From Deinandra increscens subsp. villosa (lineage: Eukaryota > Streptophyta > Magnoliopsida > Asterales > Asteraceae), in the NCBI GenBank assembly GCA_039602395.1, contig JBCNJP010000003.1, positions 70,529,917-70,593,916 of the forward strand: 64,000 nucleotides of DNA. The letters are read 5' to 3'. The notes beneath the pieces were generated by a model that worked only from the letters and a program-made list of their open reading frames with translations, ran no database searches and was not told where the DNA came from. Positions 9,615 through 21,424 of this stretch are shown here, piece after piece. How positions within the stretch are numbered: the first letter of the stretch is position 1; each line of letters starts with the position of its first letter. Position numbers and translations under genes: made by a program.

Positions 9615-9964
9615 TGTTGATACCTGATATGTGCGTCGTGTGAAGTATCAAGCAAGATCAAGATCAAGTCAAACTAGGTCTGGCCGAACTAGGTCCGAAC
9701 CTGAAGTTCGGACTGGCCTAACCTGAGGTTCGGCCGAAGCTCGGACCAGCTAGTATATATAGATGTTTGGTCTTTGTATTTGTGGGACTTCTGAGGGTGT
9801 AAGATCTGTTAAGTGTGTGTTTCTGAGTGTGTATTCTCTGAGTCTATTTCTGAGTGTTTACTGGTTGTAATTGTTCTTCGTTGATCAATAAATCAATCGG
9901 TTAATTACGTTTCGATGTTCGATTAGCTAGATCGAGTAGACGATCTGATGCTCACGCTTTTTCA
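9615..9964 (+). repeat. 3' LTR of element 1
   Basis: 350 bp, 7 mismatches and no indels against the 5' LTR. It keeps the TATA box, but one arm of the upstream palindrome is altered (CTAACC instead of CCGAACC). It is followed by the CGGTA target duplication. Confidence 0.95.
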
Positions 9965-9969
9965 CGGTA

Positions 9970-10498
9970 AAGCAAGAGCTTGAGGTCGCCAAAATTTTAA
10001 GGGGCCTTTTAAAAAATCTGGTCCCAAAATGATTATATAGTAATGCTGTGAGTTGCAAAATATTATAAAGTCGTATATTAGTTCAATTGGTTTAGTTGTT
10101 TGTGCCTCGATATTTCTTCTCCTCTCTTCTCAGTTTCAAAACAGGTTTTCATAGTTTTTTTGTATCTTTTTTTTTCCTTTCTAAGTGATTAAATTTTCCT
10201 AAAGACTTTTATATTAAACGTTTTTTCCTAGTTAAATTAATTGAAAATCAAATGTTTGTTCATATTAAACGTGGCAAAGGATCATATGAAAACTAATATT
10301 ATTTGCGAAAACTAAAAAAAAACCAATTAAGTGAGTTTTAAATTGTCAATTTGCCTAAAAAATTAGAATTGTAAACCTAATTCCTATAACCCGTCGTTCA
10401 TCATTCATGCCTCTCCTCTCTATCGCGCTATCTTCTGCGATCTACGCCTCTGCTTCTTCTGTAATCTTCTACGATCTCTGTGTGTTCATCTTCTCAAT
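9970..10498. other. AT-rich spacer
   Basis: No gene or element recognised between element 1 and the FAR1-like relic. Confidence 0.5.
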
Positions 10499-13400
10499 AT
10501 GGTCTCCTCTATCACGCAAACGCTGCATATTATGTCTTCGTCTGAATCACGGTTCGATATCACCTATATCGATTCACACAGTTTGATTGTACAAGACCAA
10601 ATCGCAAATTCAGACATTGACGCATATGCAAACACTGATATCAACATCAATTGCATAGAATCGACCAATCTAATTGATTCGGGACGCAGTGGAGGATCAT
10701 CTTCTACCGTTGCAACCTCATTCGTTGAATCGGCTCCACTTAATACTCCATTCACATTCAGTTGCATTGAAAAGCATGGTATGACTATATTTCTTCTTCA
10801 ATTAGGGAGGATTCATGTCTGTGTTTTAGTTATAATCATGTTTATGTGTTCTTTGTACTAATGCATCGATGCAACATTACCATTCGATATGTGCTACTGA
10901 TAAGTGATAACATCAGCCGTTGATTCTACTAATAAGTAACTATTTGTTTTATGTATGCTGATGTAGACCTGTTTTTACATGTATACATATGCTAAAACTA
11001 TTTTTATGAGATTGTTGCATTATGCAATATTACAAGCAAATTCCATTCTGTTAGCTTCTGCATTTTTTAATGTTAGCATATAATAGTTTCTGTTCCTTTT
11101 TGATTGTCCGTTACATTTAGTGTTTTTTTTTTTGCAACAGGTAGTGTGTATAATCGTGACTTCATGTCTCCCAACGGGTCTAAATGTTGGAAACCTGATG
11201 TTCCCTCTGAGTTTAAACCGGTCCTGGACACTATTTACACCAAATGGGATGATCTTGTTACCATGTATGACACGTATGCCGAGAAGGCCGGTTTTTTAAC
11301 ATGTCTAGGCACTAACCAGCAACGTCCAGGTGCTACGAGTTACCGGTTTATCCATTGCAATCGGTATGGGAAACCGAGTTTGGGAAACTATACTATGTCT
11401 AACCCTTATGGAAACTCTAGAAAGATATCCAGGCGTGTGAAACTATGAAATTGCCCGGCGTTCATTAGGCTAAAAATCCTTCCCAATACGACAGATTATG
11501 TCCTATACGGTTTTGTTGAGATGCATAACCACCCGCTTATCGGCCAACAGTTTATGGATTTGAGTAAGAAGAAGCGTGCTATTACGTATTATGAACAACA
11601 CTTGATACACTCGCTTAGCATGCATAATCTTGGCCCAAACATATCTCATAAAGTACAATCTACGCTGAAGGGAGGGCACCACAACGTTCGTGGCAAGACT
11701 ACTGATTTCAAAAAACTTTAGCCGTGATACCCGTCTGTTTATCCGAGACAGGGATGCCAAACTGACTGTTTATATGCTTACGGCTCGTACCAAAAAGCTG
11801 CACAACGTTTTTCGATTACTTATCGTTAAAACCGAGGTTAGAGCTTTGTTTTGGGCGGATGATGAATAGAGGTGTCACTATGAGGCGTTTGGTGATGTTC
11901 TTGCCTTTGACGCGACGTACAAAACTAACAAGTAAGTTATCTTCATTGTTTTCATTACTATGTATATGCATGCTTATACGATATTTATCAGTTAGATTTA
12001 TTTGTCAACTATATAGTGTTGCATGTATGCATCACTTCAAACTTGTTACGTTTTACATTCTATTTAATTTGTATACATGTGTGTCACTTGTTTAGCTAGT
12101 GACTTTGTTAAATATGTAATTATTGTTTTAGGTATAAGATGATTTTTGTTCCGTTTACGGGTGTCGATCATCACAAAAAGTGCATTACATTTAGTGTTGG
12201 CTTAGTGTGAAACGAAACCACCGAATCTTATGTATGGTGGCTCGAAACGTTCCTAAAAGCTCATAAGAAACTGCCCAGCCTTGTTTTGACTTACGAAGAC
12301 GCCGCAAGGAAGGAAGTCGTCGATCGTACTTTCAATGAGTCTAAACACCGCCCGTGCATGTGGCATATTATGCGGAAACTGCCTTCTAAGGTATGTGATT
12401 CTGCACTATATTATTGCACTGATGCACTACATACTGAAACTTATTCCAATTCTATTTTTGCAGATTAAAGGTTGTAACATAGACAATAAAGAACTGAGAA
12501 CTCGCATCCACAAATTGGTTTGGGATCTTACGACATGCATACCTTCGAAGAAAGGTGGGCCGCGCTCATGAATGAATATGGCCTGAACGATCATGAATGG
12601 CTTAGTCTTATGTATAAAATCAGGCATCTGTAGGTCCGATGCTATTTTAGGCAAAATGATATGTGTTTTATAATGAAAACAACATCTAGATGTGAAAGCT
12701 CCAACACAATGTTTAAGGTTAACTCTAGCAAGTCGAACACTCTACTACAATTTCTTATGTCTTTCGACACCGCAATCAGAAGCGTGAGCTTGAGTTTGAT
12801 ACGATGACTACAACACCTTTATTGAAGACCCATTCTCCTATTGAGCGACACGCATCTGAAGTGTACACGGCCTCGTTATTTCGTGAAGTGCAAAATGAGA
12901 TAGAAAGGGGTTGGTATTCTTGTACGTTAGGTCCAACCACTGTCGTTGGTGATATCAAGTTGTATACGGTGGTCCAATACAATAAAGAATTCGTGCCTGT
13001 ATGCGAATTTGAGGTGATATATTACCAGTTAAATTTAAGTTTTTTGTCCCTTTAAATAATGATACACTGTGTAACAATGTGTAACTGTCTATTGGTGCAT
13101 TTATGCATCAATATAGTACCGTCATTTTTTTAATAATTGACTATTTTTTTTTCATTTTTCTTATCCAGGTCACCTTCAATGTACAAGACAAATCAACGAC
13201 GTGTACTTGTATGCATTTTACACGCATTAGTTATCTATGTAGGCCCGTTTTTTTTTTGCGTATTTGGATACACACAAGTACACAACCTACCAGACCGTTA
13301 CATTTCTAAGCGTTGGGGGCGTGATTCTCTACCGAGGAGGGTTTACGACATTTCAAATAGGTATTATGTTGACAACCGTGAAGAAACCATAGTGAGGAAT

Positions 13401-13543
13401 GAGATTTTAGACACGTTTGGACTCTGTGCGGACCGATTACGGCGCAACCCTACCCAGCTTTTGGCCGAACTCAAGCTTAAGATATTTGATGAAGTCCCGT
13501 ACGACCCAGAGTGTAGTAGGACGAATTCTGTTGTTAGTGATCT
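10499..13543 (+). pseudogene. FAR1/FHY3-like (MULE-transposase-derived) pseudogene
   Basis: Likely exons are 10499-10778, 11141-11931, 12131-12390, 12464-13014 and from 13169, with GT/AG borders. A FAR1-type DNA-binding region comes first (AEKAGFLTCLGTN and NCPAFIRLKIL words). A MULE transposase-like core follows (FDATYKTNK, IFVPFTGVDHHKK, RPCMWHIM) and then a SWIM-like CTCMHFTRISYLCRP, where the expected His is Pro. In-frame stops occur at 11446-11448, near 11867 and near 12208, with frameshifts near 11710 and 12545. The sequence stops where a copia LTR begins at 13544, so the C-terminus may be lost. FAR1 relatives are transcription factors domesticated from Mutator-like transposases; this copy cannot be functional as read. 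A dead MULE is the alternative. Confidence 0.75.
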
Positions 13544-14287
13544 TGTTAGAACACAATGTAAATGTAACGTAAAACAGTCAAGTATTAGAAGAAAAAACAA
13601 GATATATCCTCAAAAGAGAAAGGATATGAAAATCTGTATGAAATACAGATTTCTGTATCCATATAGAACTACTCCGGAATTTCCGAAGTAGTTCTATACA
13701 GAACAAATTCTACAGGAATCCTCATTTCTGTAGACGGCTTCTAATGAGAAGCATTAATTGTCTTCAAAGAAGAGTCCTGAAGGAGTTCTGGACTATCAGA
13801 AAATAAAGATTACGAGAATAACAAATTTTGGCTTTGTGTGAAGAACAAGCAAACTAAACACCAACTTGGCATTAATCACGGAAGTAGTTGAAGACACTTG
13901 AAAAAGAGATAATTTGAATATCCTCAATTAATCTCTATATACTCTGACACACTCCAAATTCAACCGTACTCGACCACCTTATCCAAATTGCAACTTGCTA
14001 CATCTTCCTATAAATAGCAAGCCGACTTCACCAAAGAGAGCAAAACAACGAGCATACATTTCAAGATCTTCTCAAAGCAATTACAACTTACTCCCATAGA
14101 AAATGTATTTCTGTTGATACATTGTTATACTATAAACTCATGTAAACCATTATTTAAATTTGAGATATATAGAAAACCCTTTTTATGAATTGCTGTCTTC
14201 TAATTTGATTTACTTTCTGCAACTTGTTTATCTTATTTAAATAAAACTGTGCCAACATTGTTAAAGAGCCCCTTACGGGACCCAACA
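13544..14287 (+). repeat. Copia 5' LTR, about 744 bp
   Basis: It begins TGTTAGAACACAATG, ends GACCCAACA and is followed by a PBS. A TATAAATA box lies near 14011. It carries a strong hairpin at 13662-13698. No matching 3' LTR lies in the window. The left boundary is inferred from the TG start and the end of FAR1-like coding. Confidence 0.7.
13662..13698. repeat. 37-bp near-perfect palindrome in copia LTR
   Basis: TATAGAACTACT (13662-13673) is the exact complement of AGTAGTTCTATA (13687-13698). The 13-nt centre CCGGAATTTCCGA is itself nearly palindromic. Confidence 0.85.
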
Positions 14288-14289
14288 AT

Positions 14290-14301
14290 TGGTATTAGAG
14301 C
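14290..14301 (+). promoter_or_regulatory. Primer-binding site variant
   Basis: TGGTATTAGAGC differs by one base from the Met-tRNA-type PBS and lies immediately downstream of the LTR. Confidence 0.8.
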
Positions 14302-14366
14302 ATATTGAATAATCAATATTCAAAGATCATGCTCTTTGACATCCTCTCCTTAACACTCTCTCAAAA

Positions 14367-14757
14367 ATGTCTTCAAGCTGGAACAATGGAAAATCACTTG
14401 GCTCATTGGCAAAACCCCCTATGATTGCTAGGGAGGAATATCCAAAGTGGAAAATCAGAATTACCAACTTCCTAAAAGAAGTTGATAGCTCCCTATTGGA
14501 ATGCCTAGTCAAGGGACCCCATTGTCCCACAGTCGACATTCCTGAGATAAAGGGAGCTGAAACCTCAGTGGTGTTCCTGTTCGCACCATCCCCAAAGAAA
14601 GAAAATGGTGGAGTGAGGAGGACAAGACCAAAGAGATTAATGAGGACAGAGCCAAGATAGTCCTCATTATGGCTCTTCCCCATGAGATATTCTGTCAAGT
14701 TGACTGCACTACCTCAGCCAAGGGCATATGGGATGCCCTTGAGAAACTCTTTGAAGG
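14367..14757 (+). pseudogene. Copia gag N-terminal fragment
   Basis: The frame starts MSSSWNNGKSLGSLAKPP and shows gag words for the copia UBN2 family (EEYPKWKIRITNFL). A frameshift near 14600 moves the match to another frame (KIVLIMALPHEIF, TTSAKGIWDALEKLFEG). It ends at a G-run where the minus-strand copia LTR begins at 14769. A plus-strand gag-like scrap at about 20952-21158 may be its far side. Confidence 0.7.
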
Positions 14758-14768
14758 GGGGGGGGGGG

Positions 14769-15898
14769 TGTTGGGTTTTACAGTGGGTATCCGGGTTGCC
14801 CATTTTAATTTTTACCGAATAAATTAATGGGTCAATTAATCTGATTAATTACGCATCGGAAAATTAGTTTTACAATGCGAATGTAGTAAAAACCATAGGC
14901 AGGATCTGATCACCGTGCACGCGTAAATACAGAAATAAATTAATTTAAATATCTAAACAGTTTAGATATACCTTGGCGGAGTCCGAACAACCGTTCGAGA
15001 CACCGGGGTTCGACAAGCCCCACGGGCGCGTTCATCTCATGAACCGGCGGTGGTGGCGGTAACGAAACCATGCCATGTATCATGGCATTCCAGTTAAACG
15101 GTTCCATCGTGCTTGACGACGAATCTGACATAGAGACGATTTCGTTCGTTGTGCATGGAGGCGACGAAGGAAGTGGCGTCACGGCGGCGGCATACAATGG
15201 CGCCGGCCACTTAGGCTTTTAACCCGGTTCGACAGTGGCGGCACGAGACGGTTCAAACAACGGTCTCGGTGGCGCGAGTAAAGCAAGAACCACCTCGTGG
15301 TGGTCCTCGCCAAAGAGGTCGGCGACAATGGCGGAACGGGCCGCGGTGGCGGAGACGGTGGCGGCGGCCCTCTCATTGGTGGCGGCGGCTTGGGCGACGA
15401 CGGCGGTGGTCTCGATCTTCAAGGCGGCAGCAACCAAACGCGGATCACGTTTCACCATTATTGCAAACAACGGAGAATGGTGGTGGTGGTTTGCGCCGAT
15501 CGAGAGAGAGAGGAGTAGGGGGGTCGCGACGGAAAAGGGGAGGGAGATGGAGAGTCGTTTACGATTAGGGTTCTCCTAATCCCCTCCCTTCCTTTTAATC
15601 TTTTTCGATGACCCCTTTGGCAAGTAAAGCCCATCTCGCAACCATGAACCACTAAAACGAGCCCAAAATCATTTAGTCCGTTAACCGGTAATGACTAGAT
15701 AAATCCACGCCATGTTACGATAAATATTGTTTCGTTACTTTTAATTAAATAAATAACTATTATTTATTTAAACAAACCGTTTGAAATAATTAATTTACGG
15801 TTAATTAATTATAAGTTCGTTGACTCCGGTGTAACTCTTCTGGGTCGAAACCGGGCCGGTTACGTTAAATGTCGGGTCAGGACATCTAATATCCGACA
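14769..15898 (-). repeat. 3' LTR of minus-strand copia element
   Basis: On the minus strand it runs from TGTCGGATATTAG to GTAAAACCCAACA, bounded by TG and CA. It contains an unusually GC-rich CGG/CCG-repeat block (about 14980-15560) that generates long overlapping spurious ORFs in several frames. Confidence 0.75.
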
Positions 15899-16714
15899 AT
15901 CTCCCACTTGGACTGATCGCGACACTTTAGCGTTGTAGTTAGAGGCACTCTAGCTATGCATGGCTACACCAACCAGTTTCGACACTTTAAGTCGACAACC
16001 AAAGTATATCTGATTGTAAAGCAAGCAAATAGAGGACTTATGGTAACCGTTGTCATATGTTCCTTTCCATTCTAGACACAGATGAATAATGAGACATGGA
16101 CTCTCATGTAATTGATTCATCGATTACATTCTCGTTATCCGATTCGAAATGTACCAATCAAACACATAGTAAGTTTGGGTGAGGCCTCACACTTCACACT
16201 TGGAATCAACGAGGGCACCTTTATGTCTATCTATTGTCGAACCAATAGTACGAAATCCCATCTTGAGGCATAAAACTCCCACTGAACTTTAGATCCATTC
16301 CCAAAAGTAGCCCTATTGTTGGCAGTTACGCGACAACGAGAAACTACAATCAAAGAACAGTCTGCAGTAAACGAGAGTTCTGGTATACGTCTCAGGTCTA
16401 AGGAAACATTAGAACATACCATTAATTAAGAAATCAAAGCTTCCATGATTGAATTGCTTGATGCAAGTTACGTCCAACGTCATTCTCTAATGAGGTCTGT
16501 GACTTTAAACGTTAAACCCTTTCAAGGTTCTAAATTCTAGAGTCGTTCCCACGTCTCTAATCGACTACGGACATTTAGAACAATATCAACAATTGTTCAG
16601 GGATGATTAAACGTATTAACATCGAACATAGTTATGAAAATTCCATATTGCATTTATCGATGGAATATGAATAGTATAGATAACTGTTATATGTTCGTAC
16701 ACCCAAATACTAAA

Positions 16715-18220
16715 TCAAAACATGTCTTTAGCTAATCTAAGCCCCATCGCTTCTCTTTGATGATCATGAGTCTTGTGAGTCACGGGCTTTGTAAAGGGAC
16801 CAGCTAAGTTTTGATCTGTGTCTACTTTGCATATCTTTATTTCATTTCTTTCAACTACTTCTCTTATGTAGTGAAATTTCATCAGAATGTGCTTGGCCTT
16901 CTTATGAAACCTTGGCTCTTTGGCTTGAGCAATAGCGCCTGTGTTATCACACATCATCTCGATTGGTTGCTTGACGCTTGGGGAACCACATCGAGATCTG
17001 TGATGAACTTCTTCATCCATACTGCTTCCTTGGAAGCTTCTGAGGCGGCTATGTATTCAGATTCAGTAGTAGAATCAGCTACCACTAACTGTTTGGTGCT
17101 ACACCATGAAACAACACCTCCATTGAGGGTGAATACGTATCCGAACTGCGAGCGAGAGTCATCTCGGTCAGTCTGAAAACTAGTGTCGGTGTAACACTTT
17201 ACAGCGAGCTCATCAGTTCCTCCATATACCAAAAACATCTCACTTGTGTTTCTCAGGTATATAAGGATGTTCTTTACAGCAGTCCAGTGAGCTAGACCGA
17301 GACTCTGTTGGTATCGACTTGTTAGGCTCAGTGCAAACGAGACATCCGGTCGAGTGCAGAGCATGGCATACATAATTGAGCCTATAGCAGAAGCAAATGG
17401 GATCAAAGCCATTTGGTTGATCTCCTTATCCGTTTGAGGAGATTGAGATTTGTTCAAGATAGAGCCCTTTGTCATAGGGACGACTCCTTTCTTGGAGTTG
17501 CTCATGTTGAACCGTTCTATAATCTTGTCAATGTATGTACTTTGACTAAGACCCAGAAGCCGCTTTGATCGATCTCTGTGAATCTTAATTCCCAGAATGA
17601 AAGCGTCTTCCCCAAGATCCTTCATAGCGAGACAAGATAATAGCCATACATTAACCTCGTTAAACATGGGGATGTTGTTTACTATGATCAGTATATCATC
17701 CACATACAATATGAGGAATGATATAGCGCTCCCACTTGCCTTTCTGTAAACACACGGTTCATCTTCGTTTTGAGTAATGCCAAACTCCTTGACTTTCTAG
17801 TCAAAGCGAAGATTCCACCTTCGAGATGCTTGTTTAAGCCCATAAATGGACTTATTCAGCTTGCAAACCCTATTTGGATATTTAGGATAGACAAAACCAT
17901 CAGGTTGAACCATGTAGACATCCTCAGTCAGTTGTCCGTTCAGGAAAGCGGTTTTGACATCCATTTGCCATATTTCATAGTCATGGTATGCGGCTATGGC
18001 AAGCAATATCCTGATCTATTTGATCATGGCCACGGGTGAGAAGGTTTCTTCATAGTCAATCCCTTCGGTTTGAGTGAAACCTTTCGTAACAAGCCGTGGC
18101 TTATAGGTTTGCACATTTCCATGCATGTCAATTTTTCTTTTAAAGATCCACTTGCTCCCTACTGCCTGAGAACCGGGGGGGGGGGTAGCTCAATCAAGTC
18201 CCATACTTGATTTTCATGCA
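16715..18220 (-). pseudogene. Copia RT and RNase H, broken
   Basis: RT starts after a G-run near 18175 that probably shifts the frame. It contains MDVKTAFLNG, KSIYGLKQASRRW and the catalytic YVDDIL. Stops lie between the RT segments: one just upstream of 18006 and the one ending the 17797-18006 ORF. RNase H follows (YTDTSFQTDRDD, STTESEYIAASEA, then HILMKFHYIREVVERNEI) with a frameshift near 16985. The catalytic YVDD is intact, but the protein cannot be made in one piece. Confidence 0.85.
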
Positions 18221-18224
18221 TGGA

Positions 18225-19193
18225 TTACATCTCGGCGTTCATGGCCTCAAGCCATTTGTCAGATTCAGGATCTGACACAACAGCTTTGTAATTAGTAGGT
18301 TCGTCATTTGAGTCAGCTACTAACAGGACATTGGAAGCTTCTAGATTCCATAGGTATCTATCAGGTTCTCTGTGTGTCCTTTCGCTCCTGTGAACGCTTG
18401 TGTTTTTGGTCTGATGGTGCGACAACCATTTATCGGTCAGACCCAGCGACCGTCTCATGGTTTTGTGTTTCTCGAATTTCTTCAAGATCCACTGGATCAC
18501 TATTTGTTCCTCTATTGAGAAACTCTTTCTCAAGGAACTTACCCTTCCTTTTGATAGAAACATGGTTTCCATCAGGATGGTAAAAGTAATAGCCAGTATT
18601 ACAATAGTATCCGATGAAAATTACCTTTTCACCTCGAGGATCAAGCTTGTTGTTAGATTCGCTAGTGACATATACTTCGCATCCCCATACCCTGAGGTAA
18701 GAAAGATTAGGAGAAGAATTATGCCATATCTCATATGGGGTCTTATCCACTTTCTTGGTCGGTGCCAGATTTATCAGGCGAGCGGCGGTCAAGAGAGCAT
18801 AACCCCAAAAGGAGTGGGACAAGGTAGTCCTACACATCATCGATCGAACCATGTTTAACAAGGTTCGATTCCTATTTTCACTAACACCATTCAACTGTGG
18901 TGTACCGGAGTGGGTTGTGAAATAATTCCACAAGCCTTGAGATGATCGAGGAATTCATTGTTAAGATACTCACCACCTCTATCCGATCGAAGTATCTTAA
19001 TAGTTTGACTTAGTTGATTCTCTACTTCCTTTTGAAACTCTTTGAACTTATCAAAAGTTCTATGCTTATGTTTCATCAGATAGATGTAAGCATATCTTCT
19101 ATAGTCATCTATGAAAGATACGAAGTAGCGTTCACGATTTCTTGTTTCGGTCCGAAAAGGTCCACACACATCAGTGTGTATTAACCCTAACAA
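18225..19193 (-). pseudogene. Copia integrase, broken
   Basis: Core motifs in order are HTDVCGPF, FIDDYRRYAYIYLM, LRSDRGGEYLNNEF, then GVSENRNRTLLNMVRSM after a frameshift near 18910, and the C-terminal LRVWGCEVYV and FIGYY words. A linker of acidic/His-rich sequence leads to RT. It is interrupted by at least one frameshift and a stop at 18225. Confidence 0.85.
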
Positions 19194-19253
19194 ACCTTCA
19201 GCCCGTTCACCAAAATGGGTGAAGGGTGACTTGGTCAGTTTACCAGATAAACA

Positions 19254-19811
19254 TCATTCGCATTCGCCGAAGGTATCTACATCTGTGGATTCGAGAATAC
19301 CTGCAGATTGAAGCTTCTTGATGCGAGCCTTGCTTATGTGACCTAGTGAATGATGCCACAACGAGGAATCATTATCAACTTTGTTTCGTTTAGAAACATG
19401 ATAGATTTGATCGTGCGTTTGAACAATTATCCCATATATACCATGTCGAGGTTTAGCCTCGAAATAAAAGATATCGTTAAAGTAGGTAAAAATGGAATTT
19501 CCATCAAACTTGTACTTAAAACCTTGTTTAAACAGGGAAGAGACATAAATAATGTTTCTGGACAATCCAGGAGCATATAAACAGTTATCTAGAGTAACTA
19601 CAAGACCGGTAGGACATGTAAGAGAATATATGCCGGTAGTCAAGACCGGGACTCTTTTGTCATCACCAACGATGAGTCCCATACCGCTTTGTTCTATCTT
19701 CTTCCACTTTTCAGGTTCCTGCAAAACATTAACAATGTGAAAACCACATCCAGTATCAAATACCCATGTATAGGAGGAAACAGTGAAAAGTTCAGTAACA
19801 TTTATTGACAT
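19254..19811 (-). pseudogene. Copia protease and gag-pre-integrase fragment
   Basis: An aspartic-protease-like WVFDTGCGFHIVN is followed by the pre-integrase zinc-binding region with WHHSLGHISKARIKKLQ. It overlaps the end of gag by about 10 bases in another frame. Confidence 0.75.
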
Positions 19812-20572
19812 ACCTGATGAGCAACCCTTACGGGGTTTCTAGTCATCTTGATCTTAGCAAGGTAGATGGGGCAGTTACGTTTCCAGTGGCCCATCTGATT
19901 ACATTCAAAGCATTGGCGTTCCTGAGGAGGAGGCGCCACTGATTTCTTGCCCTTGGACTCTTTGACCTTGTTCTTGGTCTTGGTTATACCTGTATCAGCA
20001 ACTCTGAGCACAGCCGGTGTGGTCCTAATCTTGACATTTGGAAATAATGTCAGAACCTCATCTAAAGTCTGAGTCGAGCAGTTTACCGCATGTAAGCGAT
20101 AATTCTCGGGTAAAGATCCGAGGACTACATCCAAAGCCATCCCCTCAGGAATGGAGTAGCCGAGGTCGATAATTCTATCGCGATACCCCTTCATCATCAT
20201 GACATTATCATAGGCATAGGAATTGGGCGACATGTGGCAGTTCACAAAATGTTGAAGTGCTTTACATCGCTCACCTCTCTGGATTAACTCAAACAAATCT
20301 TTGAGTTTTCTCATGATCTCATACGCTCTCATGTCGGTAAAGTTATACCGAAAATCCGGTGTCATGCTAGATAACATAAGCTAAGTGACTTCCCGAGAGT
20401 CATCACTGTGCTTCTGGATTTCCATCAGCGAGCGGTCGTTTAACAAGTAAGACGTCGTGCTCGGGATGGGTCGATCAAGAACATACAGCTTTCCAAGAAG
20501 CTTCAAGATATTCCTCAGGAGGGTTTTCCATGACAAGAAGTTCATCTCAGTGAATGGACCGAGAGATACCAT
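19802..20572 (-). pseudogene. Copia gag, broken
   Basis: The N-terminal part (20572-20381, MNFLSWKTLLRNIL) ends in a stop. The next segment (20377-19802) carries the helical gag core and a CCHC zinc knuckle CFECNQMGHWKRNC after a Lys-rich spacer. The knuckle is complete; the break between the parts is a nonsense/frameshift lesion. Confidence 0.8.
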
Positions 20573-20951
20573 TGAACTTAGAGGAACAGTGTTTTCAATA
20601 GCCTTCTAAAATAATGCAAAGTAATTTTAAATTAGTATTTTCGGTGTAAACCATTTTCTTATATAAATTGGTAAGTTTATTTAATAAGAAAATTGAGAAT
20701 TCGATTAGACGATTTTACTTGAGACCGCCAAATGAGCCTCAGGAGCAAACTCATGTAACAAAACTGACAACGGTTGTCAATCGCGAAGTATCAGTCGTGA
20801 CTCTCGTTTATGAGGCCGCATAATATAATAGATTATATTTGGCGATGCGTTTAGCCTCATCCATGCCCACTTTGTCTATATACGTTCATAGTGCGGTGTT
20901 GAAATACTCCAGCACTACAAACATACATAAAGAAAGCGATAGTAATCCCAA

Positions 20952-21158
20952 ATGGTCAATGTGGCTGGCACGGTATTGAAATACTCCAATTCCCCCACCC
21001 TAGAAGGTACCCTCGGCATCAAGTGCGGTGTTGAATATTCTGAAAGTGAAATAGAGAATGAGTTATTTGAAAAATCTCTGGCACTTCTTACCAATCAGTT
21101 TGGAAGATTCAAAAAGAATCATTTTTGGCAAAAGAACACATACTTGGTTACATTATAA
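20952..21158 (+). pseudogene. Small copia gag scrap
   Basis: The words SLALLTNQFGRFKKNHFWQ resemble the stretch before the zinc knuckle of plant copia gag. It is on the plus strand, opposite to the adjacent copia. It could be the continuation of the gag broken off at 14757, with loss of the middle. Weak. Confidence 0.4.
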
Positions 21159-21226
21159 CTGCAGGTAGATACGATGGAGGAGATCGCTCAAGGGAGGGTG
21201 TGGACTGGTAATGATGCTTAGATAGG

Positions 21227-21424
21227 AAGAAAACAACAGCAAACTTCCTTAAACAACAATGATCTGTTGTCCATGAAGTGGGCTTGATTTCTGTGCAAGA
21301 TCCCACAGAACAGTGATTAGACAGCAAGAAAACAACAACAAACTTCCTTAAACAACAATGATCTGCTGTCCATGAAGTGGGCTTGATTTCTGTGCAAGAT
21401 CCCACAGAAAAGTGATGAAAAACA
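21227..21424. repeat. 99-bp tandem duplication
   Basis: Two copies of a unit starting AAGAAAACAAC and containing GAAGTGGGCTTGATTTC begin at 21227 and 21326 with few mismatches. A short third echo (ATGATCTGCTGTCC) occurs near 21501. Confidence 0.85.

Larger units (their letters stand above)
4421..9964 (+). mobile_element. Gag-only LTR retrotransposon, element 1 (TR-GAG-like)
   Basis: This 5,544-bp element has 350-bp LTRs that begin TGTTGATACC and end CTTTTTCA, and a perfect 5-bp target duplication CGGTA (4416-4420, 9965-9969). It carries a Met-tRNA-type primer site and a polypurine tract. By hand alignment the LTRs differ at 7 of 350 positions (2%), so the insertion is young. It encodes one long gag-like ORF and no protease, integrase, RT or RNase H. 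Such gag-only non-autonomous elements are known in plants as TR-GAG. Mobilisation must use a partner's enzymes. Elements 2 (51560) and 3 (60682) are relatives. Confidence 0.95.
14769..20951 (-). mobile_element. Degenerate Ty1-copia retrotransposon, 5' LTR missing
   Basis: The minus-strand order is gag, protease, integrase, RT and RNase H, the copia arrangement, followed by a PPT (CCAAGTGGGAGAT, plus 15899-15911) and a 1,130-bp 3' LTR. Every domain is broken by stops or frameshifts. The 5' LTR and PBS were not found: upstream of gag the leader runs to about 20912-20951 and then changes to unrelated sequence. The left side abuts a G-run, so no target duplication can be assigned. Confidence 0.85.

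Noticed and set aside
14940..15652. Several overlapping ORFs of 64-114 codons on both strands
   Set aside because: They lie in a GC-rich CGG/CCG-repeat block of a copia LTR, where stop codons are rare in all frames; no domain or codon pattern supports them.
20913..20930. CACTACAAACATAC as the left CACTA end
   Set aside because: It matches the right terminus for only six bases, lacks TGACGCGC subterminal repeats, and flanking triplets (CAG, GGC) do not match.
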